A DNA stretch of 41,439 nucleotides from Gemmatimonadaceae bacterium (GCA_947457545.1 CANGXD010000020.1:1-41439), one strand, 5' to 3'; counted from the stretch's first letter, positions 8,201 through 15,587 are shown. Program-made: numbers and translations. Notes: a model not told the origin generated them from the letters alone.

Positions 8201-8975
8201 CCCGAACTCAGAGCTCACGGCTCACCCCCCAGCCGCTCCATCTCCCCCCGCCGTGCGCCTCGGCGTCCGCCTCATCCGCGGCCTCGGCGCCCGTGCCCGA
8301 CGTGCACTCGAAGCCGCACTGCGCGACGGTCCCTTCACGAGTATCGACAATGCCGTGCGCCGCGTGTCGCTCGACAAGCGCTCGTGGCGTCATCTCGCCG
8401 AGGCGGGCGCGTTCGACAGCATGTTCGCGCATGAACCGGCAGACCGCCGTCGCCGAGTGGCGTTGTGGGAAGTGCTCGCTGCCACCCGCGGCCCCGAGCT
8501 CCCTCTGGCTCCCCGCGAAGCGCCAGCCCCTGCCCCGCAACTGCCTGCCTACGCGCCAGTCGAACTCACCGAGGCCGATTACCGCATGACTGGCTTATCG
8601 CTCGCTGGGCATCCCATGAAGCATGTCCGTGAATATCTCGCGCTCAACGGTGTGCTCACCGCCGCCGAAGCACATGCGCATGGGAAGGACGGTCAACCCG
8701 TGGCCGTGGCGGGCCTCGTGATCTGCCGACAGCGTCCAGGCACCGCCAAGGGCTTCGTCTTTCTCACTCTCGAAGACGAAACCGGCATGGTGAATATCGT
8801 CGTCACTCCCGATCGCTTCGAACAGCACGCGCTGCTCATCTCCACCACGCCGCTGCTACTCATTCGTGGCACGCTGCAGGTGGAGCAACACGTGGTGAAC
8901 GTACGCGCCAAGCAGTTCAAGGCACTCGAACTCGGGGGCGGGGAGCAGCACATCAAGGGGCACAACTACCGCTGA
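5283..8975 (+). CDS. dnaE2: Error-prone DNA polymerase III alpha subunit, DnaE2 type
   Basis: C-family DNA polymerase used in damage tolerance and induced mutagenesis. The N-terminal PHP domain starts AELHAHSALSLLDGAS and continues with LALTDHDEMGG and GTEL. The palm carries the catalytic Asp set in PPDIDIDF (Asp394, Asp396) and KIDLLGLGML (Asp687). Fingers (RRAMGHKRSRERM) and an HhH region follow, then a C-terminal OB fold (VAVAGLVICRQRPGTAKGF). There is no long tau-binding tail, and RHRSIHVGGFILTEEPL is typical of DnaE2. The product is 1230 residues, against about 1050 for the family; the excess is a hydrophilic insertion at about 460-600. I chose the ATG at 5283 because DnaE2 proteins begin at this AELH motif; an in-frame ATG at 5268 is an alternative. 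Neither has a good Shine-Dalgarno. The usual partners imuA and imuB are not beside it. Confidence 0.93.
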   Translation: MQYAELHAHSALSLLDGASLPETLAECAAQLGYTALALTDHDEMGGVVRFGTACEALDLGGILGTELTVRMPQLAGRGGERPTHLVLLAETREGYRNIASLVTRARMDSERGRASVPWALVTRHVEGVTALSGCPRGWIPQLLAEGHPEQAWTAATELRDVFGEHLAIECWDHRLPEERALVQQLQPLAHKLGVPWVVTNNVHYATPEQRIVHDVLHTLRHERTLDTMGTRLKPNAEWALKPIKRIYQRWRGAEEGIRASVAIAERCAFRLQQLKPSMPAFPLPPGVSAQEYLARLVEQGAYERWGDARTPKHDRQLAHELGMIRKLDLAGFFLIVWDIVRFARREGILCQGRGSAANSAVCYCLGITAVDPIRMELLFERFLSEERKEPPDIDIDFAHRDRERVLQYVYNRYGREHAAMVCEQITWRGRSAVRDAARVLGFSTQQADMLAALSDRFSAKSTAEALRVTPSDDDTAPQKPRSDAERLGEQMMQGTEATTKARVVREAARTVAASPTRLTSSDRPKPKASYEPHGSPNAQRTPKGITERDATWAQLIDLQAERKLANDERAQLGPLAKGAEKPPTKETHAEFVEGRNRTTATRDESTGRELLQRAGLDPDDPRVQQLARVVNGLHQLPRHRSIHVGGFILTEEPLGSIVPLEPASMPGRTVIQWEKDDLDPVGLVKIDLLGLGMLTVVQDCLLYIRHTRGVNVDLGQLDMSDQAVYDVMCRADTVGLFQIESRAQMNTLPRLQPRCFYDLVVEVALIRPGPIQGEMVHPYLRRRAGLEPITYPHPSVEKVLRRTLGVPLFQEQGMQVAIAAAGFTPGQADVLRRAMGHKRSRERMAAICEELIAGMARNGIPEETARRIYNQINAFADYGFPESHAASFALIVYATAWLRHYYAPEYLCAILNAQPMGFYSPGTLIEDAKRHGVEVRPIDLTKSSWDHSIELSDGRILVPNDGTARMLQPTTQNPNSELTAHPPAAPSPPAVRLGVRLIRGLGARARRALEAALRDGPFTSIDNAVRRVSLDKRSWRHLAEAGAFDSMFAHEPADRRRRVALWEVLAATRGPELPLAPREAPAPAPQLPAYAPVELTEADYRMTGLSLAGHPMKHVREYLALNGVLTAAEAHAHGKDGQPVAVAGLVICRQRPGTAKGFVFLTLEDETGMVNIVVTPDRFEQHALLISTTPLLLIRGTLQVEQHVVNVRAKQFKALELGGGEQHIKGHNYR

Positions 8976-8976
8976 G

Positions 8977-10506
8977 CTACTGCACGTCGGACCGTGACGC
9001 CCTTACGAGCTGCTGCGCCGCATTTACCAACGCGTACTCGGAGAACGGCGACGGGAGTACCGACCACACACCCGCCACGCCATGCCATTCGGGACGCGGC
9101 GCGTCGGACTCTCCGCTCAACAAGAGGACGGGAACGGACGGCCACTGCTGCTGCAGCGTGCGCGGGAATGCCGCATCACCACTCTGTGCCGCCGTTCCCA
9201 CGACGATGAGTGCCGGCACGGCTACGTGCTGCAGTAGTTCCAGCACCTCTTCTCCCGACGCGGTGGCCAGCACGCGGTATCCTACCCGGGCGAAGCTCCG
9301 CACGAGCACGGTCCGCGTCGGCTCGTGAGGCTCCACGACCAGAACGGTACGAGCTCGCGCTCCCGTCGTGCCGACACTCGTCGCCCCGCGGCCACTCGCG
9401 AGCGGCGGAGACGCGACCCACACAACGAACGTGGCACCGTGATTCGGGGCGCTCGCGAATGTGAGAAAGGCGCTGTTCTGCCGGGCCATCCCCAGCAACG
9501 CGGGCAATCCGAGTCCCGGTGCCCCGTCGGCGAGATGGGTGGTGAAGAACGGCTCCAGCATATGGCGTTGCACGTCGGCCCCGATCCCCTCGCCCGAGTC
9601 GCGTACGGTGATCGTGACGTACGCGCCGGGAGGCATGATCCGCGCATCCGCCGCAAGCTGCGGCGCGGATAATGTCGTGGCGCGCACCGCGACCTGGATC
9701 TGTCCGCTGGTGCGCGTGGCAGATCGCGCGTTGTCGAGCAGACATTCCATCATCTGCTGCAGGTGGCGCGCATCCATGTGCACCGCCGGAACAGCCCCCG
9801 AGGCGTAGCCCACTCGGCCCGACGGCGCGTTCGCCGCGACCTCCCATTCCTGCAAGATGGCGTAGACGGAGGTGTTGAGAAACAACCGGCGCGGCATGAA
9901 CGGCGCATCACCCACGACCTGCAGCATCCGTCGGGTAATCATCGCACTCGAATGGGCCGCACGGCTGACCTCCGCCACATCTGCGCGCTGGTCGTCCGAC
10001 AACGTCGAGGTCAGGAGCCCCTCGCTGAAGCCGATGACCACCTGCAACCGATTGTTCAGCTGATGCGCGATGCCGCCCATGACGGCGCGCCAGTCAGCGT
10101 TGCGCTCTGCCTGCCGCCGCTCCTCCTCCAGCGCCAATGCGGTGCGCTCCGCTTCGAGCTGATCGTGCAGGTCGTGCAGCACCAAATGGGCCCTGAGGTG
10201 CCCGGCGTGAACGAACAGCTGCGCACTCACCTCCACCTCTCGCACCGAACCGTCGAGCACATGCAGACGTTCTCGCGCGAAGGAACGCGAAGCGTCTGTG
10301 CCCGTGCGGTCACACAGCGCACGGGCGACCGACTTGAGATACGGCCGTTCGAACAGCATCGATACCGGATGACCCACGAGTTGATCGTGCCGGCTCGCTC
10401 CAGCCAGGCGCAGCGTGGCCGCATTCACGGCGACAATGTGCTGACCATCGTGAACAACGAAACCATCCGGCGCCTGCTCGACCAACTGCGCGTAGTACCC
10501 GTTCAT
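8977..10506 (-). CDS. PAS histidine kinase with C-terminal pseudo-receiver
   Basis: A soluble 509-residue sensor kinase, last gene of the KaiC operon. An N-terminal PAS domain (about 1-110) has the start EQAPDGFVVHDGQHIVAVN. A short coiled coil (115-140) leads to the H-box GGIAHQLNNRLQ with His148, of the HDFNN-like class. The ATPase domain has LLDNARSA (Asn259), DSGEGIG (303-309) and GLGL (331-334), so kinase activity is plausible. Residues 387-500 have a receiver fold pattern, but the acidic pair is Glu-Pro (VVEPHEPTR), the phosphoacceptor position reads VVGTAAQ with no Asp, and the switch Lys is Ser (LPSPFS). This receiver should therefore not accept phosphate by the usual chemistry. The ATG overlaps the kaiC-like stop by 4 nt. 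The gene ends 1 bp from the dnaE2 stop on the other strand. Confidence 0.9.
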   Translation of the reverse strand: MNGYYAQLVEQAPDGFVVHDGQHIVAVNAATLRLAGASRHDQLVGHPVSMLFERPYLKSVARALCDRTGTDASRSFARERLHVLDGSVREVEVSAQLFVHAGHLRAHLVLHDLHDQLEAERTALALEEERRQAERNADWRAVMGGIAHQLNNRLQVVIGFSEGLLTSTLSDDQRADVAEVSRAAHSSAMITRRMLQVVGDAPFMPRRLFLNTSVYAILQEWEVAANAPSGRVGYASGAVPAVHMDARHLQQMMECLLDNARSATRTSGQIQVAVRATTLSAPQLAADARIMPPGAYVTITVRDSGEGIGADVQRHMLEPFFTTHLADGAPGLGLPALLGMARQNSAFLTFASAPNHGATFVVWVASPPLASGRGATSVGTTGARARTVLVVEPHEPTRTVLVRSFARVGYRVLATASGEEVLELLQHVAVPALIVVGTAAQSGDAAFPRTLQQQWPSVPVLLLSGESDAPRPEWHGVAGVWSVLPSPFSEYALVNAAQQLVRASRSDVQ

Positions 10507-11990
10507 GGAGTCGTGCGAAGGGACCTCGTAGGTATTCCGGTCATGATGCCATCGAAATCACGGAGCGTACGCCCCAGCGCAATCCCCCCTTCGGTGGACG
10601 TGTACAGGTGGAACGCGCGACTATGGTCACTGCCCCGCATCTTCACGACGACAAGCGCCTTGCGCAGCTCGCCCTCAACCTCGATGTAGCGCTGACTGAG
10701 AATGATGTCGGTAAGAAAGGAGACACGATATCCAGTCAGCGTCGCCTGATCTTGCGCCTCGATCTCCACCGTCGAGTACATCGTCACGCCGAGGCTGGTG
10801 AGGGTACCGATGAGCCGGTACAGCGACTCGCGGAAGTCTTCACGAAACGTCGGAGCGAGCGCCATCTCGAATCCGTTGATGGAATCGATGACGACGCGCG
10901 TGGCACCGGTCTCGGCGACGGCATCACGAATCTCCTGAAGCGTTTCGTCCACGGACAGATCGAGCGGCCGCAGATAAATGATGCGCAGACGGCCGGCCGC
11001 GGCAGCCTCGGTGAAGGCGGCCCCGAACCGTGAGGCGCGCGCCAGGTACACATCCGGTCGCTCCTCGAACACGGCCACCACCGCCGACTCACCAGCCGCC
11101 AAGCCGGCCTGCACGAACTGCATGGCGAACGTCGTCTTTCCCGATCCGGTGGGTCCGGCCAGGACCAACGAGTCGCCGATGGGAATGCCTCCCCCCATCA
11201 GCGCATCCAGTCCCTCGATCCCCGAGGCCAATCGTGATCCCGAAACGTTGGGGAACGCCCCGTGCTGTGCAGGCACGCGCGGAAACACCTGCACACCGGC
11301 TGAGGTCATCTTGAGCGTATGCAGCCCCGGCATATGCTGCACGCCACGCGACTTCACCACCTGCAGCTTGCGCACGACCGAGTTGCGGTCGACGTCCTGC
11401 GTCAGCCAGAAGATGCCGTCGGCTACCGTGAAAACGGGATTGCGCAGCTCCTGCTGCTGATACTCACCGATGAGCACGGACGTGATGTCCCATGTGGTGA
11501 GGTGCAGCGCAAGCCGTTGCACAAATCGTTCGATGCTCCCTGCCGGCTCGTCGCTATCGACCGCGTGTACGAGCGACCGGAACGAGTCGACGACCACCAT
11601 GCCGGGGTGCAGCGTCTCCACGTCGTGCACGATGCGCGCGAGCACCGCATCGAGGTCGCCGGAGAGCGCCTCTTCACTGAGGTTGAGAAAGTGCACGCGG
11701 CGGCCCAACGCACTCGCATCGAAGAACCCGAAACACTGCTGATAGCGCAGCATTTTGAGCGATGTCTCACCGAGCAGCGTGATGAACAACCCGGGCCGCT
11801 CTTCGGTGGCCGTCGCGAAGAGCAGCTGCATGGCCATCGTCGTTTTCCCCGACCCCGGTCCACCGGCAATCAGATTGAACGACAGCGCGGGCAGTCCGCC
11901 ACCGAGCACTTCGTCCAATCCGGGGACCCCGGTGAGCAGCAGTGGCACAGCGGGCGCGGCGGTGGTGCGCGACGAAGAAGAGATGTTCAT
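10503..11990 (-). CDS. KaiC-like double RecA-domain ATPase
   Basis: A 495-residue protein with two tandem KaiC/RecA domains, near cyanobacterial KaiC in length (519). Domain 1 has Walker A GGPGSGKT (43-50) and Walker B MVVVDS (131-136); domain 2 has GPTGSGKT (279-286), the FEE catalytic pair (Glu309-Glu310) and RVVIDS (365-370). In domain 1 the matching position reads LGE, so one of the two acidic residues is lost. The C-terminal stretch YIEVEGELRKALVVVKMRGS and the IPTRS tail match KaiC. The region of the two KaiC phosphosites (Ser431-Thr432) reads Ser424-Phe425, so only the serine remains. It overlaps both neighbours by 4 nt, in an operon with a kinase and a LuxR regulator. No kaiA or kaiB is present, so the role is more likely a signalling ATPase than a proven clock. 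Confidence 0.92.
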   Translation of the reverse strand: MNISSSSRTTAAPAVPLLLTGVPGLDEVLGGGLPALSFNLIAGGPGSGKTTMAMQLLFATATEERPGLFITLLGETSLKMLRYQQCFGFFDASALGRRVHFLNLSEEALSGDLDAVLARIVHDVETLHPGMVVVDSFRSLVHAVDSDEPAGSIERFVQRLALHLTTWDITSVLIGEYQQQELRNPVFTVADGIFWLTQDVDRNSVVRKLQVVKSRGVQHMPGLHTLKMTSAGVQVFPRVPAQHGAFPNVSGSRLASGIEGLDALMGGGIPIGDSLVLAGPTGSGKTTFAMQFVQAGLAAGESAVVAVFEERPDVYLARASRFGAAFTEAAAAGRLRIIYLRPLDLSVDETLQEIRDAVAETGATRVVIDSINGFEMALAPTFREDFRESLYRLIGTLTSLGVTMYSTVEIEAQDQATLTGYRVSFLTDIILSQRYIEVEGELRKALVVVKMRGSDHSRAFHLYTSTEGGIALGRTLRDFDGIMTGIPTRSLRTTP

Positions 11991-12427
11991 GATGGAGTAT
12001 CGGTGTCGTCAGGATCCGCGAGGCCGCGTGGGGCCGCGGTGCCGCTGAGTTCGATCAGGTGTATCGCCATGGGGGCGCCAATGATGGCCCCGAGCTGCGA
12101 CATCATGGTGACCAACAGGGCCACGACGGCTTCACGGCTCGCGGCCGCATCCAGTGGGGGCGACGCCGCGCCAGCCGGTGCGCCCTCTGCACCGCCAAGA
12201 TCGGCGATCGACGCCAGGATCGGTTGGGAAGGCATGGTCAGCGCGACCGAGCGCGACAGAAGCGCCGCGTATCCTTCCGCACCGACCCATCGGCGCAGCG
12301 CACTCTCGAGTTGAGTGAGCACGGTATCGATGATCGCCGCCGCGTCTCCCATGGGGCGCGCACGCATTTCCGCATACGCCCACAACCCGCGCGCCACGGT
12401 GTGTGCCCGATCTTCAGTCGCGCTCAC
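11987..12427 (-). CDS. Unknown protein encoded inside the KaiC operon
   Basis: A 146-residue protein I do not recognise. It begins with GTG, which overlaps the stop of the regulator gene (GTGA), and its own stop overlaps the kaiC-like start (ATGA), so translation is coupled on both sides and the frame is well supported. The sequence looks mostly helical, with an amphipathic N-terminal half (DTVLTQLESALRRWVGAEG), an Ala/Gly/Pro-rich hinge (about 80-95), and a hydrophobic helix (AVVALLVTMMSQLGAIIG, about 100-120). There are no cysteines and no catalytic motif. Position suggests a partner or adaptor of the KaiC-like ATPase or kinase, but there is no direct evidence for that. Confidence 0.8.
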   Translation of the reverse strand: MSATEDRAHTVARGLWAYAEMRARPMGDAAAIIDTVLTQLESALRRWVGAEGYAALLSRSVALTMPSQPILASIADLGGAEGAPAGAASPPLDAAASREAVVALLVTMMSQLGAIIGAPMAIHLIELSGTAAPRGLADPDDTDTPS

Positions 12428-13143
12428 GGTTGTTCACCCGGCGTTCGGGTATGTGCCGCCACTTCCAGCCTGCTGTGCAGCGACAGCTTCTCGAGAATGT
12501 TATGCACGTGCCGCTTCACCGTATGTACGGCGATGTACAGGCGATCGGCGATCTCCTTGTTGCTCATCCCTTCCCGCAACAAGCCAATGATTTGTCGTTC
12601 ACGTTTGGTAAGACTCGCCTGATCAGCCGCCGACAGCCCGGCCACCGGTACTGCATGGCTGCGGATCTGCGAGAACAGTGACATCGTGAGCGCACGCGGC
12701 AGACTGGGTTCGTCGTTCGCCACATGACGCACCGTCTCCACGAACTGCGATGGACTGGCCGATTGCATGATGAATCCGGTGGCGCCGGCATGGATGAAGG
12801 CCGCGACATCGTCATGCATGACGGTCATGCCCGTGATGATGATCCGCAACTCCGGCGACGTCAGTCGTAGCGCTATGCACCCCGCCAAACTGTCGGGGTT
12901 CGCCACGGAGACATCGAGGAGTGCCACGATCGGCGCCCCGCGGAACAGCGTGGGCGAGATCGCCGGCACACCGGCCACGGCATCTACGGCGGCAAGCAGC
13001 GAAAAGCCGGGGGCGAGCGAGAGCGTCGCAACCGTGCGGGCACGCACCGTACGACGTGCCTCGATGACGATAACCGACACCGGGAATGTCGCGAGCCCGC
13101 GCTCGCGGCGCGTCTCCTGCGACTCCGGCGATGTTTCCTGCAT
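12424..13143 (-). CDS. LuxR/NarL-family response regulator with atypical receiver
   Basis: A 239-residue DNA-binding regulator, first gene of the KaiC operon. The C-terminal LuxR helix-turn-helix (about 177-233) is textbook: LTKRERQIIGLLREGMSNKE followed by IADRLYIAVHTVKRHVHNIL. The N-terminal receiver (20-145) keeps the phosphoacceptor position (LLDVSV, Asp77) and a Thr (IIITGM), but the acidic pair at the start is Glu-Ala (VIEARR) and the switch Lys is Gln (GFIMQSAS). It may therefore be phosphorylated poorly or act without phosphate. I chose the ATG at 13143: AAGGGAG sits 6 nt upstream, while an in-frame ATG at 13236 has no such support. The operon order regulator, unknown, KaiC, kinase suggests that it is the output. 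Confidence 0.9.
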   Translation of the reverse strand: MQETSPESQETRRERGLATFPVSVIVIEARRTVRARTVATLSLAPGFSLLAAVDAVAGVPAISPTLFRGAPIVALLDVSVANPDSLAGCIALRLTSPELRIIITGMTVMHDDVAAFIHAGATGFIMQSASPSQFVETVRHVANDEPSLPRALTMSLFSQIRSHAVPVAGLSAADQASLTKRERQIIGLLREGMSNKEIADRLYIAVHTVKRHVHNILEKLSLHSRLEVAAHTRTPGEQP

Positions 13144-13206
13144 TGCGCTCCCTTGAGGTAGGCGCACGGCCACGCCGGGGAACTCCCAGTGGGATCGCGA
13201 TCGGGC

Positions 13207-13225
13207 CACGGCGCGTGACGCCGTG
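13207..13225. promoter_or_regulatory. Hairpin upstream of the KaiC operon
   Basis: CACGGCG and CGCCGTG form a perfect 7-bp stem with loop CGTGA, 64 bp upstream of the regulator start. It may be an operator for the regulator or a leader hairpin. It is a small feature in GC-rich DNA and could be chance. Confidence 0.3.
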
Positions 13226-13292
13226 CCCTCGTGCACGTAATCTAGCTCGTAATCGACGGGACCGGGTCATCTCCGGTCAGCCCCACCGATCG

Positions 13293-13442
13293 TCAGTCAT
13301 ACTCCGGCCGTACCCGCACGATCTGCGTCAGGAAGAGCGTGATCGCCGCGACCAGCAACAGATGTATCGCTCCGCCGGCCGTCCACGAAAGCATCATGCC
13401 GGTGACCCATGTTGCAACGCACATCACTATTATCCTGAACAT
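13293..13442 (-). CDS. Small membrane protein, lmo0937 family
   Basis: A 49-residue protein with two hydrophobic segments (FRIIVMCVATWVTGMMLSW and AIHLLLVAAITLFLTQIV) joined by a Gly-Gly turn. The GGAIHLLLVAAI stretch is the signature of the short lmo0937-type membrane proteins, whose function is unknown. I chose the ATG at 13442 because a strong GGAGG lies at ideal distance and the family starts there; a longer in-frame ORF to 13547 has no family-like sequence. The gene stands alone, upstream of the KaiC operon on the same strand, with its own start region. Confidence 0.8.
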   Translation of the reverse strand: MFRIIVMCVATWVTGMMLSWTAGGAIHLLLVAAITLFLTQIVRVRPEYD

Positions 13443-13598
13443 CGTTCCTCCTGCAGTACGTCCGGACGATCGTGCCGCATGCGGCGTAGTCCGTACTGTG
13501 CAAGCTCTTCTGGAACTGGTGTTGCGGCTATCCACCTTGCGATCCATTTGCAGAACGCACCGGTTGGCCGTCTGCCCTCAACGCGGAGTAGGTGCTCA

Positions 13599-13763
13599 AT
13601 GAAAGGCGGCAAAGGCGGTACCGGACGCAAGAACTCTTCGTCACGCCCACCGGACAAATCGAAGAACCCGCACGACGGCCCCAAGCGCGGTGCCCCCAAA
13701 AAGGACTGGGGCGCTGTCGAGAAAGATCCCTTCGCACCGACCAAGAAAAAGCCGCGCCCGTAG
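13599..13763 (+). CDS. Small basic protein, unknown
   Basis: A 54-residue, very basic ORF rich in Lys, Gly and Pro (start MKGGKGGTGRKNSS, end DPFAPTKKKPRP), with no hydrophobic segment. GGAG lies about 10 nt before the ATG and a perfect GC hairpin lies right at the stop, both in favour of a real gene. It converges on the YidB-like gene. The composition looks like a disordered nucleic-acid-binding tail, but no family is recognised. Confidence 0.55.
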   Translation: MKGGKGGTGRKNSSSRPPDKSKNPHDGPKRGAPKKDWGAVEKDPFAPTKKKPRP

Positions 13764-13778
13764 TCACACGGGCGCGGC
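13751..13778. terminator. Hairpin between convergent genes
   Basis: A perfect 11-bp stem, GCCGCGCCCGT (13751-13761) with ACGGGCGCGGC (13768-13778), loop AGTCAC. It overlaps the last codons of the small basic ORF and precedes the stop of the YidB-like gene on the other strand. There is no T-run, so termination strength is uncertain. Confidence 0.55.
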
Positions 13779-13802
13779 GCGTTCCATAGCAGCGGCAGGC
13801 GA

Positions 13803-14258
13803 TCAGCCGCGAATCATCCCCAGCACCGAGCTGATCAACGCTCCGCTGTTGGCCGGCAGCTGCCCGCCCGGCGTCAGCTGATTCACGATTTCGGGCAGCA
13901 TCGAAGCGAGGCCGTCCCGCACCTGCGCGGGAGCTACGCCCGCCTGTGACGCCGCCGACGCCATGGCATCGTGGCCGAGCACCTGCTCCAGTTGCGCGCC
14001 GCTCACCGGCGCGTTGGCACCGGTGCCCACCCACGACTGCACCACGTCGCCCATCCCGCCGGCCTGGAACTTCTGCACCAGCGCTTCGAGACCACCTTGC
14101 TGCTGCACAAGGTTCATCGCGGCCGCCAGCAGTCCTTTATTGCTCCCCGCCCCGCCGAACTGCGAAAGCAGACCACCGAGCATCTGCTGCGCATTGCCGC
14201 CCTGTCCGCCGAGCAGCGAACCGGCCATATCCCCCAACGCTCCGTCCAAAAGTCCCAT
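13803..14258 (-). CDS. YidB-like protein (DUF937)
   Basis: A 151-residue protein with the features of the YidB/DUF937 family: start MGLLDGALGDMAGSLLGG, a Gly/Gln-rich N-terminal half (QMLGGLLSQFGGAG), FQAGGMGDVVQSWVGTGAN in the middle and LASMLPEIVNQLTPGGQLP near the end. The molecular function of the family is not established. The ATG at 14258 was chosen because AGGAG lies 7-11 nt upstream and the family begins with this MGLLD motif; an in-frame extension upstream is Arg-rich and unlike the family. It diverges from the PHP phosphoesterase gene across 174 bp in which I see no clear promoter. Confidence 0.88.
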   Translation of the reverse strand: MGLLDGALGDMAGSLLGGQGGNAQQMLGGLLSQFGGAGSNKGLLAAAMNLVQQQGGLEALVQKFQAGGMGDVVQSWVGTGANAPVSGAQLEQVLGHDAMASAASQAGVAPAQVRDGLASMLPEIVNQLTPGGQLPANSGALISSVLGMIRG

Positions 14259-14432
14259 CGGTTCCTCTCCTGGTTGAGAATGGCGCCTGTAGCGCCGCGA
14301 GGGGCCCCTGTGCCGTCTCCCCCAGCGCCGTCTTCCCACGCGCAATGACCTGACGCAACTTAGCCCGGCGCACGGCGACAGACACGCCAAAGCCGCCCGC
14401 ACGTCGTTGGACAGCCTTCTGAGGACTTAAAG

Positions 14433-15512
14433 ATGCCATCTCGCGCCACCGTACGTACGCGCCGACTCGTTGCGCGGGCGGCGCTTGCGTCGCTCGCCGT
14501 GTTCACCGGTTGTCTTACTCGCGCGGCATCAGCGCACGCCCAATCCGTTGCCCCCGCCCGCTTCGTCGTGCCGGCCGAACCGGCCAACGCCCGCTGGTTC
14601 AAGGGCAACACCCACACGCACACCACCAACTCGGACGGCGATACCCCGCCGGAGCCGGTCGCACGCTGGTACAAGCAGCACAAGTACGATTTTCTCGTGC
14701 TGTCCGACCACAACGTCTTCACCGATCCCGCAACGCTGGCGTCGCTCGTCGACTCCACGTTTCTGCTCATTCCCGGTGAAGAGGTCACGACGGCCTTCGG
14801 CGCCGCGTCGGTGCACATCAACGCGCTCGACATCACGCGCGTGATTCCCGCGCCCACGGGGAGCTCGCTCCTCGAAACGGTGCAGAAAACCATCGACGCC
14901 ATTCGCGCCGAACGCGCGATTCCGCACATCAATCATCCGAACTTCCGCTGGAGCATCGACACCACCGTGCTCTGGCGCATGAAGAACGACCGGCTCATCG
15001 AGATTCACAACGGCCATCCCATCGTGCACAACGAAGGGGGCGGCGACAGCCAAGGGATGGAAGATGCGTGGGATGCGCTGCTTACCCGCGGCAAGCGCAT
15101 CTTCGGCATTGCCGTCGACGACGCCCACAACTTTCAGGGCGAGTTTGCCCCCGATCGCGCCAACCCCGGGCGCGGGTGGGTCGTAGTACGCACCCCCTCG
15201 CTGAACGGACGCGCCATCGTCGAAGCGCTCGACGCCGGGCACTTCTACGCCAGCAGCGGTCCTGTTCTGCGTGAGGTGCGCGCGACGGAGACGGCGCTCA
15301 CCATCCAGATTCAGCGCGACGGCGACTTCAAATACACCACCCAGTTCATCGGCGCCAACGGCCGACTTCTGGGCACCGACAAGTCGCTCACGCCGACGTA
15401 CACGCTGCGCGGGGACGAAACGTACGTGCGAGCGCGGATCATCGATTCGGCGGGCCGGGTGGCATGGGTCCAGCCGGTCTTCACGACCCGGTTCGTGGAA
15501 CGCCAGCCGTAA
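14433..15512 (+). CDS. Exported PHP-type metal-dependent phosphoesterase (CehA/McbA-like)
   Basis: A 359-residue protein with an N-terminal signal segment (about 10-37, ending SAHAQ) and a PHP domain. The first metal motif is NTHTHTTNSDG (His61, His63), followed by VLSDHN, IPGEEVT, HINHPNF and AVDDAHNF, the usual order of PHP metal ligands. A beta-rich C-terminal part (about 270-355) looks like a sandwich domain. CehA/McbA-type enzymes hydrolyse phosphoesters or related esters; the substrate here is unknown. Export distinguishes it from the PHP domain of DNA polymerases. GAGG lies 9 nt before the ATG. It is followed after 75 bp by the S9 peptidase, and both products are exported. Confidence 0.85.
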   Translation: MPSRATVRTRRLVARAALASLAVFTGCLTRAASAHAQSVAPARFVVPAEPANARWFKGNTHTHTTNSDGDTPPEPVARWYKQHKYDFLVLSDHNVFTDPATLASLVDSTFLLIPGEEVTTAFGAASVHINALDITRVIPAPTGSSLLETVQKTIDAIRAERAIPHINHPNFRWSIDTTVLWRMKNDRLIEIHNGHPIVHNEGGGDSQGMEDAWDALLTRGKRIFGIAVDDAHNFQGEFAPDRANPGRGWVVVRTPSLNGRAIVEALDAGHFYASSGPVLREVRATETALTIQIQRDGDFKYTTQFIGANGRLLGTDKSLTPTYTLRGDETYVRARIIDSAGRVAWVQPVFTTRFVERQP

Positions 15513-15554
15513 AGGGGGCCGAGTCTCAACGGGGCGCGCCGACAAGTAGTATTT

Positions 15555-15572
15555 AGGGTGGTATCTCACCCT
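15555..15572 (+). promoter_or_regulatory. Leader hairpin before the S9 peptidase
   Basis: AGGGTG and CACCCT form a 6-bp stem with a 6-nt loop that ends 1 bp before the GGAGG ribosome-binding site at 15574-15578. Such a stem could affect ribosome access. It may also be chance. Confidence 0.3.
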
Positions 15573-15587
15573 CCGGAGGCTTGTTTC

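Noticed and set aside
13803-14402. Longer start of the YidB-like protein at 14402
   Set aside because: The 48 extra residues are Arg-rich and unlike the family; the ATG at 14258 has a good ribosome-binding site.
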